NCBI RefSeq assembly: GCF_000504245.1
Contig: NZ_KI632509.1
Coordinates: 2,107,723 to 2,171,722, forward strand
DNA from: Haloechinothrix halophila YIM 93223
GTDB taxonomy: Bacteria; Actinomycetota; Actinomycetes; Mycobacteriales; Pseudonocardiaceae
Length of the DNA: 64,000 nucleotides
Reading direction: 5' to 3'
The first letter of the stretch is position 1. Each line of letters opens with the position of its first letter. The translations under genes were made by a program, and so were the position numbers. The notes under the pieces are model-generated. The model had not been told where the DNA came from. It worked only from the letters and a program-made list of their open reading frames with translations, and ran no database searches. Positions 19,060-27,245 of the stretch are shown one piece after another.

Positions 19060-20163
19060 TCACCGCACGGTGACGTCGACCCGCTGCGCCATGTTGTTGG
19101 CCATGCCCTGCCGGTTCCAGGGCTGGTCGACCGGCTGTGTTTCTCCTCGGTCGTTCGTGGCGCGCACGCACAACTCGTAGTCGCCTCGCGCGTCGGCCTG
19201 CCAGGTCAGTCGCCAGGACCGCCAGGCGTACGGGCCAGGTCGCGGCCCGAGTTCGGCCTCCAGCCAGCTTGCGCCGCCGTCGGTGCTGACCTCGACCCGC
19301 GTCACGGTTCCCGTGCCGGACCAGGTGCGCCCGAATAGCGGCACGTCGCCCGCCTCCACGATGCGCCTGCGGGTCTGGAAGTCCGGGAAGCCCGGCGGCA
19401 CCACCAGCGCCTTGGGTCGGATGCGGGTGACCGGCTCGCCCGGATCGTCGGCGTCCTGCTTGAGCCGGTACGCCGTCGCGTTCTGGAAACCGGTGAACTG
19501 CTTGCGCACCACCTCGATGTCGCGCAGCCACTTCACGTGCGCCATGCCGTACCAGCCTGGCGCTATCAGCCGCACCGGCGCGCCGTGTTGCGGCGGCAGC
19601 GGCGCGCCGTTCATCTCGTACGCCAGCAGGACGTCGTCCGCCGTAGCGTCCGCGACCGACAGCGCACGGGCGTAGTCCTGCTCGACGCCGCGTTCGGTGC
19701 CGTGGTCGTGACCGGTGAACACGACGTCGACGGCGTCCGGCGCGATGCCTGCCTCGGCGAGGATCGGTGCGAGGGGAGTGCCGGTCCACTCCGCGGTGCC
19801 GATCGCCTCGTCCAGCCACGGCTGGCTGATCGGGCGCGGCAGGAAGCGGGCTCGGCCGTTGCCCGCGCACTCCAGCGTGACCGTGTGGGTGACGCGGGGC
19901 CTGGCACGCACGGCATCGAGGTCCAGCTCGATGCGGCGCTCCACCGCGCCGCCAATCGACAGCCGCCAGGACGCCGGATCGACATAGGGGATGTCGTAGT
20001 GCACGAGCAGGTAATGCAGGCCCGGCGGCGTGAGGTCGTAGCGCAGTGCCTCCAGCGGCATGCCATGGTTGCGCGCCGCGAGCTTGAGCTCGTCGACCGA
20101 GATGCCCTCGTCGGGCGCGGCTACCCGTGCTAGCTCATCGGGCCGTTCAGACGTCGAGGTCAT
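19060..20163 (-). CDS. Molybdopterin-dependent sulfite oxidase family protein
   Basis: 367 aa from ATG 20163 (AAGGGG upstream). The Mo-pterin domain includes THTVTLECAGNGRARF with the molybdenum ligand Cys99, then a GTAEWTGTPLAPIL segment and APVRLIAPGWYGMAHVKWL. The C-terminal dimerisation domain (about residues 260-367) ends with CVRATNDRGETQPVDQPWN. There is no heme b5 domain, no Tat signal and no membrane helix, so it is predicted cytoplasmic. A physiological electron acceptor is not evident. Substrate could be sulfite or another oxidisable compound. It converges with the 2-TM gene, with one base between the two stops. Confidence 0.9.
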   Translation of the reverse strand: MTSTSERPDELARVAAPDEGISVDELKLAARNHGMPLEALRYDLTPPGLHYLLVHYDIPYVDPASWRLSIGGAVERRIELDLDAVRARPRVTHTVTLECAGNGRARFLPRPISQPWLDEAIGTAEWTGTPLAPILAEAGIAPDAVDVVFTGHDHGTERGVEQDYARALSVADATADDVLLAYEMNGAPLPPQHGAPVRLIAPGWYGMAHVKWLRDIEVVRKQFTGFQNATAYRLKQDADDPGEPVTRIRPKALVVPPGFPDFQTRRRIVEAGDVPLFGRTWSGTGTVTRVEVSTDGGASWLEAELGPRPGPYAWRSWRLTWQADARGDYELCVRATNDRGETQPVDQPWNRQGMANNMAQRVDVTVR

Positions 20164-20369
20164 GTGCCGCCCCTTTCGCGGTGGTCTCGATACGTCAGTC
20201 TCGTCGCGGCCGTACGGGCGGAGCAAGGAACTTCGATGACGGTTTTTGTCGGTGCCCCGTCGTACGCTCCGAACGCGGAGTCGCCGCACGGGCGCACGTC
20301 TCGACCTGTGCCCGCCTGACGCTCCGCGGAAATCCGAGAAATGGCGCAGATCGTGAAAGGTTGAGTGTC

Positions 20370-20831
20370 ATGCCCAAGCCCATTCCCGACAACTACCCCC
20401 GGATGATGCCGCACGTGACCGTGCAGGGTGCGGCCAAGGCGATCGAGTTCTACACCGAGGTCTTCGGCGCCACCCAGCGCGGTGATGTCTTCACCATGCC
20501 GGATGGCTCCGTCGCGCACGCCGAGCTACAGATCGGTGACTCGGTTCTCATGCTCGCCGACGAGAACCCTGAATTCGGCAACACCAGCCCGAAGACGGTC
20601 GGCGGCACACCGGTGACCATGATGATCTACGTCGAGGACGTCGACGCCACCGTGGAGAAGGCAGTCAGCGAGGGCGCGACGCTGGCTGGGCCGGTGAGCG
20701 ACGAGTTCTACGGCGACCGGGTCGGCAGGGTCACCGATCCGTTCGGGCACATGTGGCACGTCGCCAGCCACATCGAGGACGTCTCCGACGAGGAGATGGC
20801 CAAGCGCGCCAGCGACATGCTCGGCGGCTGA
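20370..20831 (+). CDS. VOC (glyoxalase/bleomycin resistance) family protein, PhnB-like
   Basis: 153 aa. It has the beta-alpha-beta-beta-beta repeats of the vicinal-oxygen-chelate fold: VTVQGAAKAIEFYTEVFGA near the N-terminus and VEDVDATVEKAVSEGA plus GRVTDPFGHMWHVASH in the second half. The N-terminal module has MPHVTV and the second ends in the usual His. Substrate unknown. It starts at ATG 20370 with AAAGG upstream and stands alone on the plus strand. Confidence 0.87.
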   Translation: MPKPIPDNYPRMMPHVTVQGAAKAIEFYTEVFGATQRGDVFTMPDGSVAHAELQIGDSVLMLADENPEFGNTSPKTVGGTPVTMMIYVEDVDATVEKAVSEGATLAGPVSDEFYGDRVGRVTDPFGHMWHVASHIEDVSDEEMAKRASDMLGG

Positions 20832-20839
20832 GTGCTTCT

Positions 20840-20861
20840 GGCCATGTTTCGACATGTGGCC
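20840..20861 (+). terminator. Weak hairpin after the VOC gene
   Basis: GGCCATGT-TTCG-ACAT(GT)GGCC forms an 8-bp stem with a 2-nt bulge, starting 8 bp past the stop. It has a stable tetraloop but no T-tract. Confidence 0.4.
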
Positions 20862-20945
20862 GTCGTGCCGGTCGCACTATGCTGAGGGGATGTCTGAGAT
20901 GTCGTAGTTTCGAGTGCCTGATGGCGGTGGGGTGGTGGAGCGCCG

Positions 20946-22583
20946 ATGCGCACTACCGACACAGTGGTGCGTGGGCAGCAGGCATACGCGCGTCGCGCCT
21001 GGCGGGATGCCTACGAGGAGCTCGCCGCCGCTGATGCTCACGCACTACTGGGCGCGGAAGATCTTAACCGGCTCGGGACGGCGGCATATCTGATCGGCGA
21101 AGACGAAGCCGCCGTTGACGGCATGGCGCGGGCACACCGCGAGTTCCTGGCTCATGGCGATTCCGGCCGCGCTGTGCGGTGCGCCTTCTGGCTTGGGGTG
21201 ATCCTGCACCACCGTGGCAGGCACGCCGAGGGAAGTGGCTGGCTCTCTCGTGGCCAGCGCGTGCTTGACGAGTCCGGTGAGGACTGCGTCGAACGGGGGT
21301 ATCTGCTGGCTCCGGCCGCGTTGCAGGCGCTGGACGGCGGTGATCCGGAGACGGCGTACGCGGGCTTCGGAGAGGTGCTCGCGATCGCCGACCGCTTCGC
21401 TGACCCAGACCTGATGGCGCTGAGCAGGCTCAGCCGGGGGCACGCCCTGGTGCTGCTTGGTGAGGCGCGGCGGGGGCTCGCGTTGCTCGACGAGGCCATG
21501 CTCGCGGTGACGATGGGCGACATCTCGCCCATCGCGGCTGGGATCATGTACTGCGAGATGATCATCGCCTGCCGGCAGATCTTCGACCTGCGGCGGGCAC
21601 AGGAATGGACGGCGGCACTGAGCCGATGGTGCGCGGATCAGCAGGAGTTGAAGCCGTACCGCGGCCAGTGCCTCATTCATCGTTCGGAGATCATGCAGCT
21701 GCGCGGCGAATGGTCCGACGCGCTCGCCGAGGTCACCGACGCGTGCACGCACCTCGCGGAGCTGCCTGGCGAGCCGGTACTGGGCATGGCCCTCTACCAG
21801 CAGGGTGAGCTGCTGCGGTTGCGTGGCGCATTCGGGCGCGCTGAGCAGGCATACCGGAAGTCAAGCGAGTGGGGGCACCCAGTGCACCCTGGCTTGGCGC
21901 TGTTGCGTCTCGCGCAGGGACGTCTCGACGACGCGGTCGCCGCCATCCGGCGGGTCACGGACGAAGCCGAGGGCGATCGGGTGAAGCGCTCGCGCGTTCT
22001 CGCCGCGTTCGTCGAGATCATGCTGGCTGCGGGCGACACAGGAGCGGCCCGCACGGCCGCCGCCGATCTCGACACGCTCGCTCTCGACTTCGACGCGCCT
22101 TACCTGCGAGCGGTGGCGGCGTCGGCACGCGGTGCCGTGCTGCTCGCCGAGGGTGACGCGAGTGCGGCCTGCGACGCCCTGCGGCGTGCCTGGACGACGT
22201 GGCTGCAGCTGGACGCCCCGTATGAGGCCGCAAGGGTGCGGCTGCTGATGAGCCAGGCCTGCGAGCGGATGGCCGACCATGACACGGCGGCCATGGAACG
22301 AGACGCCGCCCGCCGCGTGTTCGAACAGCTCGGTGCCGTCCCGGCGTTGGCGGAGGTAGCGAAGCTGTCCCGCACGTCGCACGACGAGCCAGGTGGGCTC
22401 ACCGCACGGGAACTGGACGTGCTCAGGCTGGTCGCGACCGGCGTCACCAACCGCGAGATCGCCGACGCGCTGGTCATCAGCGAGAAGACCGTGGCTCGGC
22501 ACATGAACAACATCTTCACCAAGCTCGGCGTCTCCTCGCGCGCGGCGGCCACCGCCTACGCCTACGAGCACGGGTTGGCATAA
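20946..22583 (+). CDS. LuxR-family regulator with TPR-like sensor region (copy A)
   Basis: 545 aa. The first 470 residues are Ala/Leu/Arg-rich paired helices in TPR-like repeats, with no ATPase motifs. The last 70 hold a GerE/LuxR DNA-binding domain: LTARELDVLRLVATGVTNRE then ALVISEKTVARHMNNIFTKL. It aligns along its whole length with the protein at 50101-51765, including SEIMQLRGEWSDAL and WLGVILHHRGR-type blocks. The ATG has GTGGAG 6 nt upstream. It directly precedes a methyltransferase and a small membrane protein and is the likely regulator of both. Confidence 0.9.
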   Translation: MRTTDTVVRGQQAYARRAWRDAYEELAAADAHALLGAEDLNRLGTAAYLIGEDEAAVDGMARAHREFLAHGDSGRAVRCAFWLGVILHHRGRHAEGSGWLSRGQRVLDESGEDCVERGYLLAPAALQALDGGDPETAYAGFGEVLAIADRFADPDLMALSRLSRGHALVLLGEARRGLALLDEAMLAVTMGDISPIAAGIMYCEMIIACRQIFDLRRAQEWTAALSRWCADQQELKPYRGQCLIHRSEIMQLRGEWSDALAEVTDACTHLAELPGEPVLGMALYQQGELLRLRGAFGRAEQAYRKSSEWGHPVHPGLALLRLAQGRLDDAVAAIRRVTDEAEGDRVKRSRVLAAFVEIMLAAGDTGAARTAAADLDTLALDFDAPYLRAVAASARGAVLLAEGDASAACDALRRAWTTWLQLDAPYEAARVRLLMSQACERMADHDTAAMERDAARRVFEQLGAVPALAEVAKLSRTSHDEPGGLTARELDVLRLVATGVTNREIADALVISEKTVARHMNNIFTKLGVSSRAAATAYAYEHGLA

Positions 22584-22590
22584 CGGGCGA

Positions 22591-22635
22591 GCCTACACAG
22601 AATTGCCCATAGCCCTGAGCCGCGGTGATATGGGC
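22591..22635 (+). promoter_or_regulatory. Conserved promoter motif downstream of LuxR copy A
   Basis: GCCTACACAG followed by AATTGCCCAT matches 17 of 20 bases of the same element after LuxR copy B (51771). The CCCAT end forms an inverted repeat with a downstream TATGGGC (GCCCATA at 22605, TATGGGC at 22629). It sits 8 bp after the LuxR stop and 73 bp before the methyltransferase start. Probable target of the LuxR-type regulator. Confidence 0.6.
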
Positions 22636-22707
22636 CGTACGCCCGAAGCGTTGGTTGGCAGCGTGGCCGGATCCTTCTCTCATGAGCCACAGAGGAAGGA
22701 CGTCACG

Positions 22708-23544
22708 ATGACCGCATCGATACCCGCTCCAGAACAGATACGCGCGGCATGGGACACCCTCGCCACCGACTTCGATGACCTCGTGTCACCCAGGACCATC
22801 ACCTCAGGCGAGACGCTGGTCGCCGACCTCGGTGTTCGGCAGGGAACACGGTTCCTCGACGTCGCGGCGGGCACGGGAGCGCTGGCTATTCCCGCCGCCC
22901 GGCGCGGCGCGAGCGTCGTGGCCGTCGACATCGCGCCCACGATGATCGAACGGCTCCGTGCGAGGGCCACCGCGGACGCACTGTCCAATCTGGACGCTCA
23001 AGTCATGAGTGGCGAGGAACTCGACCTGCCGGATGACAGCGTCGACGTTGCCGCATCGCTGAACGGCGTCTCTCTCTTGCCTGACTTCGACCGCGGCCTT
23101 GCTGAGCTGGTGCGGGTGACCGCGCCGGGTGGCCGCGTCGTCATCGCGTCGTTCGGGCCGCTGCCGCAGACGGAGTTCGTCAGTTTCTTCATGTCGGCGA
23201 TGCGGACCGCGATTCCCGATCTCACGCCGCTACCAACGAATCCGCCGCCACTGCCGTTCCAGGTCGCCGATCCGGAGACGATGCGGACGAAGCTCCTGCA
23301 CGGCGGCCTCACGGACGTCTCGGTGCTGACTCCGACGTGGGAGTGGCACTTTCCGTCGGCTGATGCCTACTGGAGTGCCGTGGCCACCAGCAACCCCATC
23401 GTGGCGCGACTCGTCGTCGACCTGACCGCGAGCCAGCGCGACGACGTCGTGCGGGTTCTGGACGGGATGTTCCGGGAACGGTCCGGCGGCGACCCGGGAG
23501 CGGGCCTGCGCAACGTCATGACCATCGGCATCGGAACGAAGTGA
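22708..23544 (+). CDS. Class I SAM-dependent methyltransferase
   Basis: 278 aa from ATG 22708 with AGGAAGGA upstream. Motif I is LDVAAGTGALAIPAARRGA with the adjacent acidic VAVDIAP; motif II/III is DLPDDSVDVAASLNGVSLLPD, and VRVTAPGGRVVIASFGP follows. The fold is of the UbiE/Coq5 type; the substrate is not evident. It lies between LuxR copy A and the membrane protein, with only 7 bp to the next gene. The duplicate locus at 50-52.6 kb lacks this gene. Confidence 0.88.
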   Translation: MTASIPAPEQIRAAWDTLATDFDDLVSPRTITSGETLVADLGVRQGTRFLDVAAGTGALAIPAARRGASVVAVDIAPTMIERLRARATADALSNLDAQVMSGEELDLPDDSVDVAASLNGVSLLPDFDRGLAELVRVTAPGGRVVIASFGPLPQTEFVSFFMSAMRTAIPDLTPLPTNPPPLPFQVADPETMRTKLLHGGLTDVSVLTPTWEWHFPSADAYWSAVATSNPIVARLVVDLTASQRDDVVRVLDGMFRERSGGDPGAGLRNVMTIGIGTK

Positions 23545-23551
23545 GGGCACC

Positions 23552-24214
23552 ATGACATCGACAACGAGGACCAGATACGGCGCCGCGATCGTCGCGCTCG
23601 CGCCCGTGGTTATGCTCATCGCCTTCGTCGGGCACCCCTTCATCGCGGTACTACCGGACGCGGCCGCCATCGGTGAGGCGGTTGAGGCGAACACCACGCT
23701 GTGGGGAGCAGTCCACCTGCTCACCGCCGTGGGCATCGCGTTGACCGCACTGGCATTCCTGGCGATCCGCGCGTACCTGCGCGATACGGGGGAGGACCGG
23801 TCTAGTGCCTGGGCGCTGCCCTGGGTCGTGCTCGGCAGCGCACTGTACGGCTTTCTGCCGGGGCTGGAGTTCGCGCCACTCGCGGCGGCGAGAACCGGCG
23901 GCGATGTCGTCGCGGTGCAGGAGACCCTGGCGTCGTGGTTCATCCCGATGCTCGCCGCGAGTGCGATCACGTTCGCCATCGGGGTGGTCGGTTTCGCCAA
24001 GGGCATCGCGGTCAGCCGGATCCTCAGTCCGGCACTGACCCGCGTCGTCGTCACCGCACTCGTCGTGCTGGCGGTGTCTCGGTTCGTGCCGCTCGCTGTG
24101 GTGCAGTTCTACCTGCAGGCGGCGGCGGGAATCGTGGCTCTGTGGCCGGTGGCCTACCAGATGTGGCGGCCGCAGGTGGCACCCGCCGTCCGGCGTCAGC
24201 CAGCGGCCGCCTGA
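23552..24214 (+). CDS. Small multi-pass membrane protein, cassette copy A
   Basis: 220 aa with about five to six hydrophobic segments and no long soluble domain. It aligns end to end with the 221-aa protein at 51935-52600 (shared blocks HPFIA-LPDA, AVHLLT, ALTALAFLAIRA, ARTGGDV and SRFVPL). Family not recognised. It is the last gene of the LuxR-methyltransferase-membrane cassette and overlaps the convergent hydrolase by 19 bp. Confidence 0.85.
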   Translation: MTSTTRTRYGAAIVALAPVVMLIAFVGHPFIAVLPDAAAIGEAVEANTTLWGAVHLLTAVGIALTALAFLAIRAYLRDTGEDRSSAWALPWVVLGSALYGFLPGLEFAPLAAARTGGDVVAVQETLASWFIPMLAASAITFAIGVVGFAKGIAVSRILSPALTRVVVTALVVLAVSRFVPLAVVQFYLQAAAGIVALWPVAYQMWRPQVAPAVRRQPAAA

Positions 24215-24888
24215 GCCGTGCGATAGGCCTCCAACCTGGCAGCCAGTTCGGTGGGCCTGCTCAACGCGACGAGGTGCCCGCCGGGCATCTCGTCGACGTC
24301 GAGGGCGAGCCGCTCCTTGACGACGCGGCGCTGGAACTCCAGCGGGAAGAACCGGTCGTCGCGGCCTTGCAGGAATCGGGTCGGCACCTCGGGCCACCCG
24401 TCGAGTGGCCACGGCGTCTGCATCGGCGTCATCGACTGGTCGGGCTCGCCCTGCGCCATCGCCTTGTCGATCACATCTTGGGGTACGTCGTGGAAGAAGT
24501 CCGCCATCAGGTCGAAGCCGGCCGGACGTCCCTCACGGGCGGCGTTCTCGGCCTTCGCCTCAGCGTGGCCGGTAGCCTCCCACCAGGCAGCCGGCGGCTC
24601 GCCCGGAAGCGGAGTCATCGCGTTGAGCATGATGAGCAGGCTGACGTCGGCTCGTTCGCAGACCAGCGGTGCGGTGAATCCGCCCAGCGACTGCGCCACC
24701 AGCGTGATGTCCTTACGGTCGCCGATCGCGTCGATCACCGCGTCGGCGTACTGCACCAGCCCTGCCGAGTTGTCCCCTGCCGGCAGGTCGACGGCGATAG
24801 CCTCCTGGCCTCGGGCGCGCAGTTCGGGGACGAGGCGATGGAAATACCAGGCCTGTCCACCTGCTCCCGGTATGAGTACGAAAGTCAT
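24196..24888 (-). CDS. Alpha/beta hydrolase
   Basis: 230 aa. It starts MTFVLIPGAGGQAWYFHRLV, with GGGGGA upstream, which is the oxyanion-hole strand of the EstA/salicylate-esterase-like group. The nucleophile elbow is LVAQSLGGFTAP (Ser), the acid lies in FLQGRDDRFFP and the His in MPGGHLVALSRP. Cytosolic, substrate unknown; relatives are esterases or haloperoxidase-like. A longer open frame to 25146 is not needed. Confidence 0.88.
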   Translation of the reverse strand: MTFVLIPGAGGQAWYFHRLVPELRARGQEAIAVDLPAGDNSAGLVQYADAVIDAIGDRKDITLVAQSLGGFTAPLVCERADVSLLIMLNAMTPLPGEPPAAWWEATGHAEAKAENAAREGRPAGFDLMADFFHDVPQDVIDKAMAQGEPDQSMTPMQTPWPLDGWPEVPTRFLQGRDDRFFPLEFQRRVVKERLALDVDEMPGGHLVALSRPTELAARLEAYRTAQAAAG

Positions 24889-25111
24889 CGATCCCCCTCG
24901 TGTCTGACGACAAGAACGGCCACTATAGCCGACTGAAGTGCCGAGGTTGGATCCTGCCGAGAAGCGGGCAATGACCGGAGTAGGACAGCCATTGTGGCAG
25001 CGAACGACGTGTCCAGCCCGCGCGACGGCGACTGGCTCGTTCGATGCGAGGCGGTGGCCGCATCGACACATGCTCACCCTGATCCCGCCGCTCGATCCGG
25101 GAGACGCGACA
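24889..25111. other. Gap without a recognisable gene
   Basis: The wider gap from the hydrolase start (24888) to the secreted-protein stop (25181) is 292 bp. Apart from the terminator at 25112-25153 and the hydrolase promoter it must contain, I see no coding signature, only arginine-rich shadow frames. Confidence 0.5.
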
Positions 25112-25153
25112 AGGCGAGGTGCGCGATGGAGCATATCCACGCACACCTCGCCT
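25112..25153 (-). terminator. Terminator of the secreted basic protein gene
   Basis: Perfect 10-bp arms AGGCGAGGTG and CACCTCGCCT with a 22-nt loop, 28 bp after the stop on the minus strand. Confidence 0.65.
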
Positions 25154-25180
25154 CGTCATGACGTGTCGAGGTCCGCTTGG

Positions 25181-25792
25181 TTAGCAGTACACCCTTTTCG
25201 CCTTATGCGACATTGAGCGCCGAGGCGGATTCTTCTTACAACCAACCCCGCCTCGAGTCCCGAGGACATACGACATCGCGTTGCCCGATTTCACGACTGT
25301 GGAGCCGGTTCCTCGGCTGTTGCACTGCCGAAGATTCCACCGCGAGCGAACCTTGTACACACCCTTGAAGAACACGTAACGGTCACCTGGCCGCATGGTG
25401 TGGGTGACAGAAACCGAACGACTTGTGGTGCGAGAACCACGTGCCTTGACTGACACATGGAATTTGTTCCTCGTCTTGACGCGGAAAACCTTGAAGATTC
25501 GTCCCCTCGCCTCGGCCGATAGGGATGCCGCACCCCTCACCCGGGCAGCCACGGTCTGGCGGTGGTGTGCCTTGGTTGTTCGGGTGATCTTGCTCCCGGT
25601 GAAGTTTTCCCGCATCGAGGCATGCGTAATCACCTTGTGGCGGCGTGGTGATTTCACGACCGTCCAAGTGGAATTGGGATGGCAAGCCACCGGATCCGCA
25701 TGTGCGGTGGCGGTGGGTACGAGCAACAACGTGGCGGCGACCACTGCGACGCTTACTATCGCGGCGATGGAACCGCGGATTGTCTTGAGCAT
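25181..25792 (-). CDS. Secreted, highly basic, four-cysteine protein of unknown function
   Basis: 203 aa from ATG 25792, with GGAGGGAA 9 nt upstream. A signal peptide (MLKTIRG, then a hydrophobic core and a TATAHADP cleavage region) leaves about 165 mature residues. These are rich in Arg, Lys, Ser and Thr and contain four Cys (in VACHPN, RQCNSRG, VGCKKN and the last residue), enough for two disulfides. The local DNA is less GC-rich than its neighbours. I do not recognise the family; a small cationic exported protein, perhaps wall- or polyanion-binding, is inference. Confidence 0.8.
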   Translation of the reverse strand: MLKTIRGSIAAIVSVAVVAATLLLVPTATAHADPVACHPNSTWTVVKSPRRHKVITHASMRENFTGSKITRTTKAHHRQTVAARVRGAASLSAEARGRIFKVFRVKTRNKFHVSVKARGSRTTSRSVSVTHTMRPGDRYVFFKGVYKVRSRWNLRQCNSRGTGSTVVKSGNAMSYVLGTRGGVGCKKNPPRRSMSHKAKRVYC

Positions 25793-25975
25793 TGACAGGA
25801 TTCCCTCCAGAAAGTACCGCGCCCTCCTGTCGCGGTCTCGGAGAAAGTAGCAGATGTGTGTGGCTGCGTGGGCGAAATCAGAAACTTCACGCCAGTGGGT
25901 TACTCGCCAACGGATTTCGGTGAGGCCGTCAGCATTCCTGGCGCCGCGATGGGCTCGTGACCAGGTCAGACACAT

Positions 25976-26013
25976 CTCGGCCCCGGCGTCCAGGCGGACT
26001 TTCCGGGGCCGAG
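25976..26013 (-). terminator. Terminator of the fadE24-fadE23 operon
   Basis: Perfect 9-bp arms CTCGGCCCC and GGGGCCGAG separated by 20 nt, 24 bp after the fadE23 stop. Confidence 0.65.
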
Positions 26014-26036
26014 AATGTGGTGGGGCTATCAGCTGG

Positions 26037-27245
26037 TCACTTCAACTCGCTGCTGCTCTTACCGAGCAATCGCCGGGCGATGATGAGCTGCTGGATCTGC
26101 TGGGTGCCTTCGAAGATGTCCAGGATCTTCGAGTCGCGGCTCCACTTCTCCAGCAGCGAGTCCTCGCTGTAGCCGAGCGCGCCGCACAGCTCGACGCACT
26201 TGAGTGTGATGTCCACGACGGACCGACCGGCCTTGGCCTTGGACATCGACGCCTCGATGGAGTTCGGCTTGCGGTTGTCCGCCATCCACGCCACCGCGAG
26301 CGTCAGCATGTGCGCTGCCTCGTAGTCAGCCTCCAACTGCAGGTATGTCGCGGCGGCCGCGTGCTGGGAGTTGGCGGGTGTGTCGTAGTCGACCGTGATA
26401 CCTGCCTCGGACAGAATCCGCGCGGTCTCCTCCAACGCCGCGCGGGCGAGACCGACGCCCATGGCCGCCACCAGCGGCCGGGTGTTGTCGAAGGTCTCCA
26501 TGACCCCCGCGAAACCCTTCTTGGTGTCGATCTCGGGGCTGCCGAGCAGGTTCTCCTTCGGCACGCGGCAGTTGTCCAGCCGGATCACGGCGGTGTCGGA
26601 CGCCTTGATGCCGAGCTTGTGCTCCAGCCGCTCCACCGTGATGCCCGGTCGCGACTTCTCCACGACGAACGACTTGATCGCCGCGCGCCCGACGGACTTG
26701 TCCAGCGTCGCCCACACCACGACCGAGTCGGCCCGGTCGCCGGACGTCACGAAGATCTTCTCGCCGTTGAGCACGTACTCGTCGCCGTCGAGCTCGGCGG
26801 TGGTGGACACCGCTGCCGAGTCGGAACCGAACTCCGGCTCGGTAATCGCCATCGCTGACCAGGTGCCGGCGAACCGCTCGAGCTGCTCGTCGTTGGCGAC
26901 CGACGCGATCGCGGCGTTGCCGAGACCCTGGCGCGGCATCGACAGCAGCAGCGCGACGTCACCCCAGCACATCTCGATGGTGCCGAGCACGGTGCGCAGG
27001 TTGGCGCCGTTCACGTTGCCGCCGCCGTTGCCGTTCTCGTCGCGGCGCACGCCGGATGCCCCAGCGCCGCCCTCGCCGGACTCGTTGAGCCCGTCGACCA
27101 GCGCGGCGAAGGTGTCGAGCTCCTTCGGGTAGGCGTGCTCGGCGCGGTCGTACTTGCGCGAGATCGGACGGAAGACCTCTGACGCTGCCTGGTACGCCTG
27201 GTTGATCAGCGGCTTGGCCTTGGCGGGAACCTCGAGGTTGATCAT
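26037..27245 (-). CDS. fadE23: Acyl-CoA dehydrogenase, FadE23-like
   Basis: 402 aa. FAD-binding segment MAITEPEFGSDSAAVSTTA, then the C-terminal ILDIFEGTQQIQQLIIARRL with a Glu at the canonical catalytic position. An unusual Gly/Asn/Glu insertion (GEGGAGASGVRRDENGNGGG) sits near residue 60. The ATG overlaps the stop of the upstream fadE24 by 4 bp. This is the Rv3139-Rv3140 pair of M. tuberculosis; the two proteins may assemble as a heteromer, as paired FadEs do, which is inference. Confidence 0.92.
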   Translation of the reverse strand: MINLEVPAKAKPLINQAYQAASEVFRPISRKYDRAEHAYPKELDTFAALVDGLNESGEGGAGASGVRRDENGNGGGNVNGANLRTVLGTIEMCWGDVALLLSMPRQGLGNAAIASVANDEQLERFAGTWSAMAITEPEFGSDSAAVSTTAELDGDEYVLNGEKIFVTSGDRADSVVVWATLDKSVGRAAIKSFVVEKSRPGITVERLEHKLGIKASDTAVIRLDNCRVPKENLLGSPEIDTKKGFAGVMETFDNTRPLVAAMGVGLARAALEETARILSEAGITVDYDTPANSQHAAAATYLQLEADYEAAHMLTLAVAWMADNRKPNSIEASMSKAKAGRSVVDITLKCVELCGALGYSEDSLLEKWSRDSKILDIFEGTQQIQQLIIARRLLGKSSSELK

